Part shown: piece after piece, positions 10,537 through 21,138 of the stretch
Layout of the letters: every line of letters starts with the position of its first letter
How positions within the stretch are numbered: position 1 is the stretch's first letter
Assembly (NCBI RefSeq): GCF_039394605.1
Contig: NZ_CP135033.1
Location: forward strand, 310,001-374,000
Length of the DNA stretch: 64,000 nt
Reading direction: 5' to 3'
From: Buchnera aphidicola (Kurisakia onigurumii)
GTDB taxonomy: Bacteria > Pseudomonadota > Gammaproteobacteria > Enterobacterales > Enterobacteriaceae
Notes under the pieces: model-generated
What the model was told of the DNA's origin: nothing
The model's database searches: none
The model's input: only the letters and a program-made list of their open reading frames with translations
Program-made: the position numbers and the translations under genes

Positions 10537-10806
10537 CTAATGTCGTAATTTTAATTTTTTTAAAATATGAGAATATTGTAATAAATTTTTGTTTTTTAAA
10601 TAATTTAATAGTTTTCTTCTTTTAGAAACCATTTTTAAAAGACCCATACGACTTCCGAAATCTTTTTTATGTATCAAAAAATGTTTTTGCAAAATATTTA
10701 TTTTATTTGTCAACAATGCTATTTGTACCGTAGTTTTTCCTGAATTTTTTTTGTTTTTACCAAATTGTAAAATAATTGTTTTTTTGTCTAATAGATGAAT
10801 ATTCAT
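10537..10806 (-). CDS. rpsO: 30S ribosomal protein S15
   Basis: S15 binds the central domain of 16S rRNA and nucleates platform assembly. It has 89 residues, the E. coli length. The diagnostic segments are [44 protein letters not shown] and the basic C-terminus. It lies between rbfA and pnp on the minus strand; in E. coli truB sits between rbfA and rpsO, and here that place is a 328-base spacer. The N-terminal 15 residues are diverged, as expected for this part. Confidence 0.96.
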   Translation of the reverse strand: MNIHLLDKKTIILQFGKNKKNSGKTTVQIALLTNKINILQKHFLIHKKDFGSRMGLLKMVSKRRKLLNYLKNKNLLQYSHILKKLKLRH

Positions 10807-11134
10807 TTTTTTCCTATTGTATTTTTTACAAATGAATTAAAAATTAATTTTTTATTCTAAAAATTAATTAAATATATACATATATATTTTTATGTTATAG
10901 TTTAATATAATTATGTTATATTTTTAATATAAAATATTATCATTAAATATAATGAATAAATTAATAAAAATACAATATTTATAAAAAAAAATAACTTTTA
11001 ATTTATATTAATATTAAAATATTATATAATTTATTTTTTTAAATTTTATGCATAATGAATATATGAATATAAAAAATTTAATTTTTTTTATATTCATAAA
11101 TATAATGTGAAAAAATATATAAAATATTTTTACT
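10807..11134. other. Spacer between rpsO and rbfA, probable truB scar
   Basis: 328 bases with no readable gene. In E. coli truB (tRNA pseudouridine-55 synthase) lies here. Only AT-rich sequence and the hairpin at 11062-11098 are visible. The rpsO promoter must lie in this spacer if rbfA transcription ends at the hairpin. Confidence 0.5.
11062..11098 (-). terminator. Hairpin downstream of rbfA
   Basis: TATGAATATAAAAAA and its exact complement TTTTTTATATTCATA flank a 7-base spacer. The hairpin begins 37 bases beyond the rbfA stop. The stem is AT-only except for one G-C pair, so strength is uncertain. Confidence 0.45.
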
Positions 11135-11503
11135 TTATTCATTAATAGCATTGTCAATTATTTTAGATATTTTATATCCTTTAAAAAAGGAATCATCATA
11201 ATAAAAACTTAAAAATGGAATTATTCGCATATTAAGACGTTTTGAAATTAAAAAACGAATGTATCCTGATGCATTTTTTAATATTTTTAATATTTCTTTA
11301 ATTTTTTTTTTATCTTCATATTCGTTTATATTATCTTGAATAAAAGTAACAAATACTTTAGCATATGAAAGATCTTTAGATACATCAATTTCAGAAATAG
11401 TAATTAAACAATCAAGTCTTGGATCACGAATAGATTGTTTCAGAATACAGGAAATTTCTTTTTTTAATTCATTAGAAACACGAAAAGATCTATTGCCTTG
11501 CAT
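11135..11503 (-). CDS. rbfA: Ribosome-binding factor A
   Basis: RbfA helps late 30S maturation, including processing of the 16S 5' end and helix 44 placement, and is needed in the cold. The protein has 122 residues (E. coli 133), with a shortened C-terminus. Family features: MQGNRSFRVSNELKKEISCILKQ at the start (E. coli MAKEFGRPQRVAQEMQKE), DPRLDCLITISEIDVSKDLSYAKVFV in the KH-like fold, and the RIIPFLSFYYDDS segment. It lies 72 bases downstream of infB in the nusA-infB-rbfA order of E. coli. Confidence 0.93.
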   Translation of the reverse strand: MQGNRSFRVSNELKKEISCILKQSIRDPRLDCLITISEIDVSKDLSYAKVFVTFIQDNINEYEDKKKIKEILKILKNASGYIRFLISKRLNMRIIPFLSFYYDDSFFKGYKISKIIDNAINE

Positions 11504-11575
11504 AATATTTTCTTAATTTTTTACAGTAATTTTTATAATATTGTGTTTGAAATATTACAATGTTTATTTTTCAAA

Positions 11576-14248
11576 TTATGTTTGTTTTATTTCTTGTGTT
11601 TCAAATACTTCTATTTTATCACCTATACATACATCTTGATAATTTTTTATGCCAATACCGCATTCCATATTACTTCGTATTTCAGAAACATCCTCTTTAA
11701 ATCTACGAAGTGATTCTAATTCTCCTTCATAAATAATAATTTCATCCCTTAATACTCTAACTGATTTATTTCTTTTTATAACACCTTCAGTAACCATACA
11801 ACCTGCAATTACATCAAATTTTGGAGATTTAAATACATTTCTAACTTCTGCTATACCAATTATTTCTTTTTTATATTCAGGAGACAGCATACCTTTCATT
11901 GCAAGTTTTATTTCATTTAATAAAGTATATATTACAGAATAATATCTTAAATCCAAATTTTCAGATTTAATAATTTTTTTTGCTAAATAATTTGCTTTTA
12001 CATTAAATCCTATCAAAATAGTATTAGAAGCAATCGCTAAATACGCATCTGTTTCTGTAATTTCTCCTACTCCAGAACCAATAATATTAATTTTAATTTC
12101 TTTTGTAGAAAGACTTATTAAAGATTCTATGATTGCTTCTAACGTTCCTTGTACATCTGTTTTTAATACAATATTTAATTCTGAATTTAAACTTTTTTTC
12201 ATATTATGAAATAAATTATCTAAATTAATTTTTTTTTCTTTATAAAATTTTTTATCTCGCATATTTTGAATTCTATACAATGCAACTTCTCGAGCTTTTT
12301 TTTCATTATGCACGACAGTAATTTCAGATCCTACTATAGGTAATCCAGATAATCCTAAAATTTCTATTGGAATAGATGGACCTGATTTTTGAATAATTTT
12401 TCCTTGTTCAGTACGAATAGAACGTATTTTACCATAAACACATCCAGATAAAACAATATCTCCTTTTTTTATCATTCCTTCTTGAATTAATACAGTTGCA
12501 ACAAAACCTTTTCCTTTATCTAAATAGGATTCAATCACTACCCCTTTAGCCATTCCAGAAAATACAGACTTTAGTTCTAATATTTCAGATTGTAAAAGAA
12601 TAATATCTAATAATTTATCAATTCCTTTACCAGTTTTTGCAGATATAGGAACAAAAATATTTTCACCTCCTAATTCTTCTGAAATAATACCGTAATTAAT
12701 TAAAGAATTTTTTATTTTTTCTATATCTATATTTATTTTATCTATTTTATTAATCGCAATAATTATAGGTACTTTTGCTGCTTTAGCATGTTGAATTGCT
12801 TCTATGGTTTGTGGTTTAACTCCATCATCTGCAGCAACTACTAAAATTACTATGTCAGTAATTTTAGCTCCTCTAGATCTCATAGATGTAAAAGCTGCAT
12901 GACCAGGTGTATCTAGAAATGTAATTTTTTTACCATCTTTTTTTATATGATAAGCTCCTATATGTTGTGTAATACCACCTGATTCTTCAGATGCTATTTT
13001 TGTAGATCTAATAAAATCCAAAAGTGATGTTTTACCATGATCTACATGTCCCATAATTGTTACAATAGGAGATCTTTTTTCTAATTTTTTATCTCCTAAA
13101 AAACGATTTTTCATTAAATCATTTTCTAAATGATTTTTATTATATAAAGTTACTTTATGACCCATCTCTTCCGAAACGATTTGTGCTGTTTCTTGATCTA
13201 TTACTTGATTTATTGTTGCAGAAACTCCTAAATTAAGTAACTTTTTAATCAATTCATTACTTTTTACAGCCATTTTATTAGCCAAATCGCTGACTGTAAT
13301 AGACTTTCCTATTATTATATCTCTATTAATAGATTGAACAGGTTTATTGAAATTTTGTTGAATAGAATACATATTCTTACTTTGTATTTTATTTTTTTGT
13401 GTCATATGAATATTTTTTGTATTTTTTTTTCTATTAATATAATTTTTTTGATTATTTTTATTTTTGTTAATATCAAAAACAATATATTTTTTTTGATTAT
13501 TTAAAGAATTATTATTAAAATTTTTATTTTTATAACTTTTTATATTTATTTTTTTATCTTGTTTTTTATTTTTTTCTTTAAAAGGAATATTAATGTCCGT
13601 TTTATCTTTAAAATTTAATTTATTAATAGATATTTTTTTTTTATTTTCATGTATTGGAATATTTTTAAAAGATTCAAAATTAAATATTTCTTTATTTTTG
13701 TTTTTAGAAAATATTGTTTTTTTATTAATTTTTTTATTATTTTTTTTCACAGAATCTATTTTTTTATTTAATATAGAATTATTTATTGATTTATTATTTA
13801 AACTGTTATTGTTATTGTTATTTTTTAATAATTTATTATTTTGAATTATTTTATTTTTTTTAATATTGTTTTTAACATTTTTTAAATTATTTTGTGTATT
13901 ATTTTTTAATTTTGATAAATTTTGAATATTATTTGTATTGTTTTTTGCAAATATTTTTTTATTTTTAATTTTTAAATACGTTTTTCTTTTTCGAGTTTCA
14001 ATTGAAACAGTTTTATTTTTTCCACTAGATCCTATGACTTTTAAAGTACTTTTTACCTTTCTTTGCAATGTCAATACTTTTACATGTTTTCTTTTTTTTT
14101 TTATTTTTTCTAAAACCAATTCTCTTTCTTGTTGACTAACTATATCTTTTTCTGTTTTTAATATTCCAAAATAAGAAAAATTTTTTATTAATTCTGTAAT
14201 AGATATATTTAATTCAGAAGCTAAATCTGATATTTTTACATCTTTCAT
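11576..14248 (-). CDS. infB: Translation initiation factor IF-2
   Basis: GTPase that brings initiator fMet-tRNA to the 30S subunit and promotes subunit joining. With ATG at 14248 it has 890 residues, the E. coli length; [10 protein letters not shown] aligns with the E. coli N-terminus, so the TTG one codon earlier is not needed. Visible: the N-terminal IF2 domain, a long Asn/Lys-rich linker (about residues 95-310), a second N-domain ([19 protein letters not shown]), the G domain with [20 protein letters not shown] and NKIDK, and domains II-IV. The linker is as long as in E. coli but its Ala/Glu/Arg composition has turned into Asn/Lys/Ile. nusA is directly upstream. Confidence 0.97.
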   Translation of the reverse strand: MKDVKISDLASELNISITELIKNFSYFGILKTEKDIVSQQERELVLEKIKKKRKHVKVLTLQRKVKSTLKVIGSSGKNKTVSIETRKRKTYLKIKNKKIFAKNNTNNIQNLSKLKNNTQNNLKNVKNNIKKNKIIQNNKLLKNNNNNNSLNNKSINNSILNKKIDSVKKNNKKINKKTIFSKNKNKEIFNFESFKNIPIHENKKKISINKLNFKDKTDINIPFKEKNKKQDKKINIKSYKNKNFNNNSLNNQKKYIVFDINKNKNNQKNYINRKKNTKNIHMTQKNKIQSKNMYSIQQNFNKPVQSINRDIIIGKSITVSDLANKMAVKSNELIKKLLNLGVSATINQVIDQETAQIVSEEMGHKVTLYNKNHLENDLMKNRFLGDKKLEKRSPIVTIMGHVDHGKTSLLDFIRSTKIASEESGGITQHIGAYHIKKDGKKITFLDTPGHAAFTSMRSRGAKITDIVILVVAADDGVKPQTIEAIQHAKAAKVPIIIAINKIDKINIDIEKIKNSLINYGIISEELGGENIFVPISAKTGKGIDKLLDIILLQSEILELKSVFSGMAKGVVIESYLDKGKGFVATVLIQEGMIKKGDIVLSGCVYGKIRSIRTEQGKIIQKSGPSIPIEILGLSGLPIVGSEITVVHNEKKAREVALYRIQNMRDKKFYKEKKINLDNLFHNMKKSLNSELNIVLKTDVQGTLEAIIESLISLSTKEIKINIIGSGVGEITETDAYLAIASNTILIGFNVKANYLAKKIIKSENLDLRYYSVIYTLLNEIKLAMKGMLSPEYKKEIIGIAEVRNVFKSPKFDVIAGCMVTEGVIKRNKSVRVLRDEIIIYEGELESLRRFKEDVSEIRSNMECGIGIKNYQDVCIGDKIEVFETQEIKQT

Positions 14249-14264
14249 CAAATACTTTTCCTTT

Positions 14265-15758
14265 TTATTGAGAATTTTTACTAAACCAACAAATATTACG
14301 GGCTTGCATAATTATTTCTCCTGCTTGTTCAGAGGATAAATATTTAATATCAATCAAATCATCTATTCCTTGCTCTGCTAAATCTTCTAAAGTAAATATT
14401 TTTTTTTTAACTAATGCAAAGCCTATTTCATGATTTATAAGATTTATTTTTAACAATTCTTTAATAGGTTCTTCTTTTTTTAGTAATTCCTGTTTTTTAA
14501 AATTTAATAATGAAATTCCTTTTTTTGCTAAAGATCTAATTTGTAAATATTTTTCTTTATCAAATAAATTAGATTCTAATAATTCATTCATAGGAACATA
14601 AGCTAACTCTTCTAAAGAAGAAAAACCTGCATTGACTAAATTTAAAGCCAAATCATCATCAATATTTAAGTATTTTTTAAAACAACTAACTGATGAATTA
14701 ATTTCTTTTTGATGTTTTAAATTTAATTCTTCAATTGTCATAACGTTTAATTCCCAACCACTTAATTGAGATGCTAATCGTACATTTTGTCCATTTCTAC
14801 CAATAGCCTGTGCTAAATTAGTTGAATCAACAGAAATATCCATAGAATGTCGATCTTCATCAACAATAATTGAATAAACCTCTGCTGGAGACATAGAATT
14901 AATAACAAATTGAGCTGGATTTTCATCCCACAATACTATATCAATACGTTCTCCGCATAATTCACTAGATACAGCTTGTACTCTTGCACCTCTCATTCCA
15001 ACACAAGCACCCACCGGGTCTATACGATTATCATGCGTTTTTACAGCTATTTTAGCTCTTAATCCTGGATCTCTAGCAGCTGCTTTAATTTCAATTATTT
15101 CTTCTCCAATTTCAGGAACTTCTATACGAAATAACTCTATAAGCATTTCAGATTTAGATCGACTAATAAATAATTGTGCCCCTTTTATTTCAGGATATAC
15201 TGCATATAATATCCCTCTAATTCGATCTCCAGGCCTAAAGTTTTCTCTTGGTAACATATCTTCTCGAATAATTATTCCTTCTGCATTATTTCCTAAGTCT
15301 AAAATAATATTGTCGCGACTATTTTTTTTTACTATTCCTGTAATTATTTCCCCTATTCGATTTCTAAATTGATTCACGATCATTAATCGTTCAGCTTCTC
15401 TTACTTTTTGTACAATAACTTGTTTAGCTGTTTGAGTAGTAATTCTATTAAATGTAACTGATTCTATTTTATCTTCAACATATTCATTAAGAATTAAAGA
15501 TGAATTTTCAAATTGAGCTGCTTCTAAAGTAATTTCTTTCGTTGGGTTTAATACTTTATTAACAATTTTCCATCTTCTAAACGTATGAACCATACCATTA
15601 TTACGATCTATAATTACGCGAACCTCAATATCTTGATCGTATTTTTTTTTAGTAGCTGTAGACAAAGCACTTTCTAATGCTTCAAATATTATTTCTCGAG
15701 GTAAAGATTTTTCATTGGAAACTGCTTCTACTACAGATAGAATTTCCTTATTTATCAA
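14265..15758 (-). CDS. nusA: Transcription termination/antitermination factor NusA
   Basis: Binds RNA polymerase and RNA to modulate pausing, termination and antitermination. Seen: N-terminal domain ([24 protein letters not shown]), S1 domain ([21 protein letters not shown]), two KH domains ([17 protein letters not shown] and [20 protein letters not shown]) and two acidic repeats ending in LAEQGIDDL and ARNICWF. I place the start at TTG 15758, 5 bases after AAAGGAGG. The codon matching the E. coli initiator ATG is ATA (15755-15753), so the original start seems mutated. An in-frame ATG at 15791 lies upstream of the ribosome-binding site and is unlikely. Length is 497 residues (E. coli 495). 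rimP, upstream of nusA in E. coli, is absent. Confidence 0.95.
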   Translation of the reverse strand: MINKEILSVVEAVSNEKSLPREIIFEALESALSTATKKKYDQDIEVRVIIDRNNGMVHTFRRWKIVNKVLNPTKEITLEAAQFENSSLILNEYVEDKIESVTFNRITTQTAKQVIVQKVREAERLMIVNQFRNRIGEIITGIVKKNSRDNIILDLGNNAEGIIIREDMLPRENFRPGDRIRGILYAVYPEIKGAQLFISRSKSEMLIELFRIEVPEIGEEIIEIKAAARDPGLRAKIAVKTHDNRIDPVGACVGMRGARVQAVSSELCGERIDIVLWDENPAQFVINSMSPAEVYSIIVDEDRHSMDISVDSTNLAQAIGRNGQNVRLASQLSGWELNVMTIEELNLKHQKEINSSVSCFKKYLNIDDDLALNLVNAGFSSLEELAYVPMNELLESNLFDKEKYLQIRSLAKKGISLLNFKKQELLKKEEPIKELLKINLINHEIGFALVKKKIFTLEDLAEQGIDDLIDIKYLSSEQAGEIIMQARNICWFSKNSQ

Positions 15759-15889
15759 ATTATCCTCCTTTAATACTATATTTATAAACATTACTTTACA
15801 TATTAATTATTATAACGAATATATATTTATATAACTAACAAATACTATTATATTTAATGATATAAATAAAAAAGTCAAAAAAAAATAAA

Positions 15890-15912
15890 AAACCCCGATA
15901 ATTCCGGGGTTT
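15890..15912 (-). terminator. Rho-independent terminator of tRNA-Leu(GAG)
   Basis: AAACCCCG and CGGGGTTT form an 8-bp stem with a 7-base loop, followed on the minus strand by a T-rich tract (TTTATTTTTTTTT). It lies 87 bases beyond the tRNA and before nusA, so it ends the tRNA transcript and separates it from the nusA operon. It is the most G+C-rich hairpin in the window. Confidence 0.85.
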
Positions 15913-15998
15913 AAAAATTATTTTTTTTAAATTTCTTTAATTTTATATATAAAAATAATAATATAACATGTAAAAAAAATAAATTATCTATTTTTTAT

Positions 15999-16084
15999 TA
16001 CCGAGAGCGGGATTTGAACCCGCATGCTTAAACTTCAGCACTACCACCTCAAGGTAGCGTGTTTACCAATTTCACCATCTCGAT
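15999..16084 (-). tRNA. leuU: tRNA-Leu (anticodon GAG)
   Basis: An 86-base gene folding into a class II tRNA. The acceptor ATCGAGA pairs with TCTCGGT (one wobble), the anticodon arm is CTACC-TTGAGGT-GGTAG giving GAG, a long variable arm follows, and the T arm is GCGGG-TTCAAAT-CCCGC. The CCA end is not encoded. It lies downstream of secG on the same strand, exactly as leuU does in E. coli. Confidence 0.93.
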
Positions 16085-16156
16085 ATAAAAATAATTTTTA
16101 TATTAAAAAGTTTTTTAGTATTTTATTAATAATAATAAAGATATTTTTATAGAATT

Positions 16157-16414
16157 TTAATTTATAATATTATTTCCATTATTTTGTATGATAAAATGAC
16201 ATAATAATAGATTTATTATAAAAAATAAAGTAGCAAAAATAATAGTTAAAATACTTATAAATTTATTTTTTATCAAAATAAATCTAAAAAGTTTTAAAGT
16301 AGTATTATAACTAGAGGAAAAATTCATGTTAGATTCTTTTCCTGGTTGAATCATAATTAATAAAATTAAAAAAAATGAAACAACCGATAAAACAAATACA
16401 AGAAAATTTTTCAA
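16157..16414 (-). CDS. secG: Preprotein translocase subunit SecG
   Basis: Small inner-membrane subunit that stimulates SecYEG translocation. It has 85 residues (E. coli 110). Two hydrophobic segments are visible, about residues 3-22 and 51-76, with the conserved LIMIQPGKESNM loop after the first (E. coli LIMLQQGKGADM) and ATLFFIINLLL in the second. The hydrophilic C-terminal tail of E. coli is missing. The start codon is TTG at 16414, preceded by AGGA at a suitable distance, and it gives exactly the E. coli spacing to the LIM motif. tRNA-Leu follows, as in E. coli. Confidence 0.88.
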   Translation of the reverse strand: MKNFLVFVLSVVSFFLILLIMIQPGKESNMNFSSSYNTTLKLFRFILIKNKFISILTIIFATLFFIINLLLCHFIIQNNGNNIIN

Positions 16415-16513
16415 TTTTACAAATCCTAATCATAATTATTTAAATGATATTTAAACAAATTTAATACCAAATATATATTACTATTATGTATAGTTATTTT
16501 AAATATTAACAAA

Positions 16514-16543
16514 AATATTATTTCTGTAAACAGAAATAATATT
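16514..16543. terminator. Perfect hairpin upstream of secG
   Basis: AATATTATTTCTG and its exact complement enclose a TAAA loop. It is one of two hairpins between ftsH and secG. It lacks a clear T tract, so it could be a second terminator for ftsH or a structure in the secG 5' region. Confidence 0.4.
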
Positions 16544-16609
16544 ATAAATTAAATTATAATAAAATATATAAATTCAACGTTTATTAAAATATTAAAATTT
16601 TTTTTTAAT

Positions 16610-16643
16610 AAAATAGGAGTATTTTTTAAAAAACTCCTATTTT
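16610..16643 (-). terminator. Terminator downstream of ftsH
   Basis: AAAATAGGAGT and its complement ACTCCTATTTT are separated by 12 bases, with T-rich sequence following on the minus strand. It begins about 60 bases after the ftsH stop. folP and glmM, which lie between ftsH and secG in E. coli, are absent from this 290-base spacer. Confidence 0.6.
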
Positions 16644-16705
16644 TATACGATATATTTTTTATAAAAATATCTTTTTATAAAAAAATAATATAATTAATAA
16701 AATAT

Positions 16706-18532
16706 TTATTTTTTTTCTCTCCTATTAATAGGAATTCTTACTTCTTTGCGATTCATTAAATCATCAATTTGTTTGGAATCAATAGTTTCATATTTTATCA
16801 ATGCGTCTTTCATAGAATGTAAAATATCTAAATTGTCATTTAAAATTTTTCTTGCTCGATTATAATTTTTTTGTATCAATAATTTTACTTCTTCATCTAT
16901 TATTTTTGCAGTATTATCTGAAAATTTTTTATTTTTTGAAAAATTATGACTTAAAAAATCTTCTTCATCACTATCTGCATATAGTAAAGGACCTAATTTA
17001 TCTGAAAAACCCCATTTTGTAATCATATTACGAGCTAATTCAGTAGCAACTTTAATATCATTATAAGATCCAGTAGATACTTTTTCTTTTCCATAAATTA
17101 TTTCTTCTGCTAAACGACCTCCATATAACGTTGATATTTGACTTTCTAATTTATTTTTACTAATACTTAAAATATCTTCTTTAGGTAAGAAAAAAGTTAC
17201 ACCTAATGCTCTACCTCTTGGTATGATTGTAACTTTATGTGCTGGATCATGATTTGGAACTATTCTTCCTACAATAACATGACCTGCTTCATGATAAGCA
17301 GTAGATTCTTTTTGAAAATTACTCATAATCATAGATTTTCTTTCAGAACCCATTAATATTTTATCTTTTGCTTTTTCAAATTCCAACATAGAAATTACAT
17401 TAAAATTAAATTTAGCTGCAATTAAAGCTGCTTCATTAACTAAATTCGATAAATCTGCACCAGAAAAACCCGGTGTACTCCTCGCTAGAATTGAAGAATC
17501 AACATCTTTACTGATAGGAACTTTATTCATATGTAAATCTAATATATCTTTTCTTCCTCTAATATCAGGAAGACCTACAAAAACTTGTCTATCAAATCTT
17601 CCGGGTCTTAATAAAGCTGGATCGAGCACATCTGGTCTATTAGTTGCCGCAATTAAAATGATACTTTCATTTTCTTCAAAACCATCCATTTCAACTAGCA
17701 TTTGATTTAAAGTTTGTTCTCTTTCATCATGACCTCCTCCTAAACCAGAACCTCTTTTTCTACCAACTGCATCTATTTCATCTATAAAAATGATACATGG
17801 TGCAGATTTTCTAGATTGTGCAAACATATCTCTCACTCTAGAAGCTCCTATACCCACAAACATTTCTACAAAATCAGATCCAGAAATAGCAAAAAAAGGA
17901 ACTTTTGCTTCTCCAGCAATCGCTCTTGCTAATAATGTTTTTCCTGTACCAGGAGGTCCTATCATTAGAATTCCTTTAGGTATTTTTCCTCCTAATTTTT
18001 GAAAACGTTTTGGTTCTCTAAGATAATCTACTAATTCTCTTACTTCTTCTTTTGCTTCATCACATCCTGCTACATCATTAAATGTAATCTTTATTGAATT
18101 TGTAGAAAATTCTTTTGCTTTACTATTTCCAAAAGATAAAGCTCCTTTTCCACCATTTATTTGTATTTTTCTCATGAAAAAAAACCAAAAAAATACCAAT
18201 ACAAACATAGGAAACCAAGATATAATGATAGATGTAAAAATTCCTTTATGTTTAGAAACAAGACCAGTAACTTTAATATTTTTTTTTAAAAGATTATTTA
18301 ATAGTTTATGATCTTGCATAGGAATATGAGTATAATACCTATTATTATCTTTTTTTATTACGTAAATATTTTTTTTATTAATTTTAACTTCATTAATTTT
18401 ATTATGTTTTATATCAGATATAAACGATGAGTAATCAATTTGATTATTTTTTATTTTAGAATAGTGATAACTCTGAAAAATAGACATTGATGCAATTACA
18501 ATTACTAACCAAAAAATTAGGTTTTTAACCAT
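16706..18532 (-). CDS. ftsH: ATP-dependent zinc metalloprotease FtsH
   Basis: Membrane-anchored AAA+ protease that degrades misassembled membrane proteins and regulators. From ATG at 18532 it has 608 residues. Seen: membrane segment near the N-terminus ([16 protein letters not shown]), periplasmic domain, second membrane segment ([14 protein letters not shown]), Walker [10 protein letters not shown], Walker [12 protein letters not shown], the SRH region [19 protein letters not shown], and the zinc site HEAGH. I chose MVKNLIFW because it matches the family start; upstream in-frame starts at 18556 and 18616 exist, and the longest would overlap rlmE. The long polar tail of E. coli FtsH is lost. 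rlmE lies upstream, as in E. coli. Confidence 0.95.
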   Translation of the reverse strand: MVKNLIFWLVIVIASMSIFQSYHYSKIKNNQIDYSSFISDIKHNKINEVKINKKNIYVIKKDNNRYYTHIPMQDHKLLNNLLKKNIKVTGLVSKHKGIFTSIIISWFPMFVLVFFWFFFMRKIQINGGKGALSFGNSKAKEFSTNSIKITFNDVAGCDEAKEEVRELVDYLREPKRFQKLGGKIPKGILMIGPPGTGKTLLARAIAGEAKVPFFAISGSDFVEMFVGIGASRVRDMFAQSRKSAPCIIFIDEIDAVGRKRGSGLGGGHDEREQTLNQMLVEMDGFEENESIILIAATNRPDVLDPALLRPGRFDRQVFVGLPDIRGRKDILDLHMNKVPISKDVDSSILARSTPGFSGADLSNLVNEAALIAAKFNFNVISMLEFEKAKDKILMGSERKSMIMSNFQKESTAYHEAGHVIVGRIVPNHDPAHKVTIIPRGRALGVTFFLPKEDILSISKNKLESQISTLYGGRLAEEIIYGKEKVSTGSYNDIKVATELARNMITKWGFSDKLGPLLYADSDEEDFLSHNFSKNKKFSDNTAKIIDEEVKLLIQKNYNRARKILNDNLDILHSMKDALIKYETIDSKQIDDLMNRKEVRIPINRREKK

Positions 18533-18593
18533 ATCATTCAAAAAAAATAACCTCATATTTAATTTTAAAATTAAAAATAAGCAAATAAAATTT

Positions 18594-19229
18594 TTATTTT
18601 TGTAAATTATTTGCAATTATGAAAATTTCATTAGATCGAGAACGTGACGAATTAGGTTTATTAATTTTTACAATTTTAAAAAAATTTTTTATTTTTTTTA
18701 CTAATTGTGATAATCCTATTCCTTGAAACGATTTAATTATTAAAAAACCTTTTTTATGTAATACTTTTATAGCAATTTTTAATGCTATATTAGATAAATG
18801 AATAGATTTAGGAATATCTATAGAAGAAATCCCTGTTAAATTTGGAGACATATCTGACATAACTACATTAATTTGATTCATTTGAAAATATATTAATATT
18901 TTGTTTAAAAAATATTTTTTAGTAATATCTCCTTGAAAAAAATGAACTCCAGTAATTGGTTTCATTGGTAATAAATCACATGCTAAAATCTGTTCTGAAT
19001 TTTTATTTTTTATTTTATCAATAGCATATTGAGACCAACTGCCAGGTGATGAACCTAAATCTAATACATGCATTCCTTTTTTGAAAATAGAATATACTGA
19101 ATCCAATTCTTTTAATTTAAACCATGCTCTTGATCTTAATTTATTAAGATGACATTTATTAACATACGGATCTTTAAAATGTTCTCTTAACCAACGAGAA
19201 GAACTTTTAGAACGATTTTTTTTATTCAT
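18594..19229 (-). CDS. rlmE: 23S rRNA 2'-O-ribose U2552 methyltransferase
   Basis: RlmE (RrmJ/FtsJ) methylates U2552 in the A loop of 23S rRNA late in 50S assembly. The protein has 211 residues (E. coli 209). Visible: [10 protein letters not shown] at the start, the catalytic Lys in [12 protein letters not shown], the SAM-binding motif [15 protein letters not shown] (E. coli DLGAAPGGWSQY), DMSPN with the catalytic Asp, the Lys in FLIIKSFQG, and the Glu in [11 protein letters not shown], so the K-D-K-E tetrad is complete. It is followed by ftsH, the conserved rlmE-ftsH pair. Confidence 0.96.
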   Translation of the reverse strand: MNKKNRSKSSSRWLREHFKDPYVNKCHLNKLRSRAWFKLKELDSVYSIFKKGMHVLDLGSSPGSWSQYAIDKIKNKNSEQILACDLLPMKPITGVHFFQGDITKKYFLNKILIYFQMNQINVVMSDMSPNLTGISSIDIPKSIHLSNIALKIAIKVLHKKGFLIIKSFQGIGLSQLVKKIKNFFKIVKINKPNSSRSRSNEIFIIANNLQK

Positions 19230-19314
19230 ATAATTTTTTATTTATATACATTAAAATAAACAAAAATTAATATATTTAAAAAAATTAATAATATTCATAA
19301 AATTTTTATTTTTT

Positions 19315-19794
19315 TTAAATATGTTTAATAGATAAAATCTTAAATTCTATTTCCTTATTTGGAGTTTCAACAATAGCAATATCATTTATTTTTTTTCCTA
19401 TTAAACCTCTTGCCATAGGTGAATTAATAGAAATTAAATTATTTTTGAAATCAGATTCATGATCTCCTACTATCCTATAAATAAATTTTTTTTTTGTTTC
19501 TATATTAATTATTTTTACAGTTACACCAAAAATTACTTTTCCAGAATTAAATATTTTTGTTATATCAATAATATTAGACTTAGATAATACAGATTCAATA
19601 TGTTGAATACGACCTTCACAGAAAGCTTGTTCTTCTCTAGCGGCATGATATTCTGCATTTTCTTTTAAATCACCATGATTTCTTGCTTCTTTTATAGAAA
19701 AAATAATACGAGGTCTAATTACATTTTTAAGTTTTTGTAATTCTTTTCTTAATTTTTCTGCACCTTCTATTGTCATCGGAATTTGATTAATCAT
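19315..19794 (-). CDS. greA: Transcription elongation factor GreA
   Basis: Enters the RNA polymerase secondary channel and stimulates cleavage of backtracked RNA. It has 159 residues (E. coli 158). The coiled-coil N-terminal domain carries [20 protein letters not shown] with the acidic tip (D and E of DLKENAEY), and the C-terminal FKBP-like domain carries [22 protein letters not shown]. It lies 85 bases upstream of rlmE in the same direction, as in E. coli apart from small missing genes. Confidence 0.96.
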   Translation of the reverse strand: MINQIPMTIEGAEKLRKELQKLKNVIRPRIIFSIKEARNHGDLKENAEYHAAREEQAFCEGRIQHIESVLSKSNIIDITKIFNSGKVIFGVTVKIINIETKKKFIYRIVGDHESDFKNNLISINSPMARGLIGKKINDIAIVETPNKEIEFKILSIKHI

Positions 19795-20183
19795 AATTAT
19801 ACTCCAAAAATTACCTTATTAAATCTTTTAAATTCTACATCTGTACTAAATAAATTTTATATACCTAAAATCCTTCAAAAAATTTTTTAGTTATAAAAAA
19901 TATTAATTATTAAAATAATATGAAGTTATAAATTACAAATACAATACTTGTATCATAAATATTTTATGTTAATTTTATTAAATTATAGAAAATTGTATTA
20001 TTATAAATAAAATAAATTATTGTATTTCAATAAAAAAAATACATTTTGTTGTTAATTATATATTAATTAATGTATATTTTAAAAAAAATAAATAATATAA
20101 AATTTACTTGTATAAATACATAATCTAATAAAACTTTTAAAGTTTCAACTTTATTTATAAATTTTAAATTGAATAATAAAAAA
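19795..20183. other. Divergent spacer greA-ibaG
   Basis: 389 bases between the divergent greA and ibaG genes. No ORF with a recognisable product and no convincing hairpin is seen. It must contain the promoters of both directions, but AT-richness makes individual boxes unreliable to call. Confidence 0.5.
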
Positions 20184-20420
20184 ATGAAAATAAAAAATAT
20201 TAAAAATAATATAAAAAAAAAAATATCTTTACAAAAAATTTATATTGAAGGAGATGAAAATCATTTAAAAATAACTGCTATAGGAGATATTTTTCAAAAC
20301 ATGTCATCTTTAAAAAGACAAAAATCTATTTATTCTTGTTTAACGAAATATTTTGAAAAAAAACGTATACATGCTGTAACTATACATGCTTATACAATTT
20401 CTGAATGGAAAAATATATAA
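20184..20420 (+). CDS. ibaG: BolA-family protein IbaG (YrbA)
   Basis: IbaG is a small BolA-like protein that pairs with monothiol glutaredoxin in iron-sulfur cluster handling. It has 78 residues. Seen: SLQKIYIEGDENHLKITAIGDIF (E. coli [23 protein letters not shown]), MSSLKRQKSIYSCL and RIHAVTIHAYTISEW near the end with the conserved His. The ATG at 20184 gives exactly the E. coli distance to SLQ; a TTG five codons upstream was not chosen. In E. coli murA follows; here a 386-base spacer follows. Confidence 0.9.
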   Translation: MKIKNIKNNIKKKISLQKIYIEGDENHLKITAIGDIFQNMSSLKRQKSIYSCLTKYFEKKRIHAVTIHAYTISEWKNI

Positions 20421-20806
20421 TATAAATTAAAAATATTAAAATTTTTGAACAAATATTTAATTTAATTAAAATTTTTAAACAAATAAATATCAATTGAAAT
20501 ATATAATTTAACATATTAAAAATTATTTACAAAATAATTTATAAATTATAAACAAATAATAAAAATTAAATGTTATAAAAATATTAAAAAGTAAATTATA
20601 CAATAATATATTATGTTAATAACAATATCATTGATAATAAAAAAATTTTATTTATTATAAAATAATTAGTTTAGTTGTGAAGAATAAAAAAAAAGATTAT
20701 AATTTATATAATTTAAATTTATTTATACAATTAAATAGAAATTCCAAAAATAGCAGTATATTTTTAATACAAAATATATAAAAAAATTATATAAAAGGAT
20801 TAATTT
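20421..20806. other. Spacer ibaG-rplU, probable murA scar
   Basis: 386 bases without a recognisable ORF. murA lies downstream of ibaG in E. coli and no remnant could be read. Two near-identical 20-base segments (20436-20455 and 20466-20485, one difference) occur, but both are low-complexity. The rplU promoter should lie near the right end. Confidence 0.45.
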
Positions 20807-21130
20807 ATGTATGCAGTTTTTAATAATGGCGGAAAACAATATAAAGTATCCGAAGGAGATATTATTAAATTAGAAAAATTAAACTATGAATCTGGAAAAA
20901 AAATTAAGTTTAAAAAAATAATGTTAATTTCTGATGCAAAAGAAATATATATTGGAAAACCATATTTATTAGATACAAATATAGAAGCTTTAATAGAAAA
21001 TCATGGAAAAGGAAAAAAAATAAAAATAATAAAATTCAATTGCAGAAAACATTATAAAAAACAACAAGGTCATAGACAATTTTTTACACAAGTAAAAATA
21101 ATAAAAATTAATTATAATAAAAAATTATAG
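20807..21130 (+). CDS. rplU: 50S ribosomal protein L21
   Basis: L21 binds 23S rRNA and contacts L20 in the large subunit. It has 107 residues (E. coli 103). The sequence shows MYAVFNNGGKQYKVSEGD at the start (E. coli MYAVFQSGGKQHRVSEGQ), GKKIKIIKFNCRKHYKKQQGHRQ and FTQVKIIKI near the end. AAAAGGA precedes ATG. rpmA follows after 8 bases, the conserved rplU-rpmA-obgE order. Confidence 0.96.
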   Translation: MYAVFNNGGKQYKVSEGDIIKLEKLNYESGKKIKFKKIMLISDAKEIYIGKPYLLDTNIEALIENHGKGKKIKIIKFNCRKHYKKQQGHRQFFTQVKIIKINYNKKL

Positions 21131-21138
21131 GTTAAAAT

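Noticed and set aside
11498-14135. Plus-strand ORFs of 65-83 codons opposite infB and rbfA
   Set aside because: They mirror Lys/Asn-rich codons of the sense genes and have no recognisable product.
20436-20485. Two 20-base near-identical direct repeats in the ibaG-rplU spacer
   Set aside because: Low-complexity AT sequence; one mismatch and no unit structure, so chance is likely.
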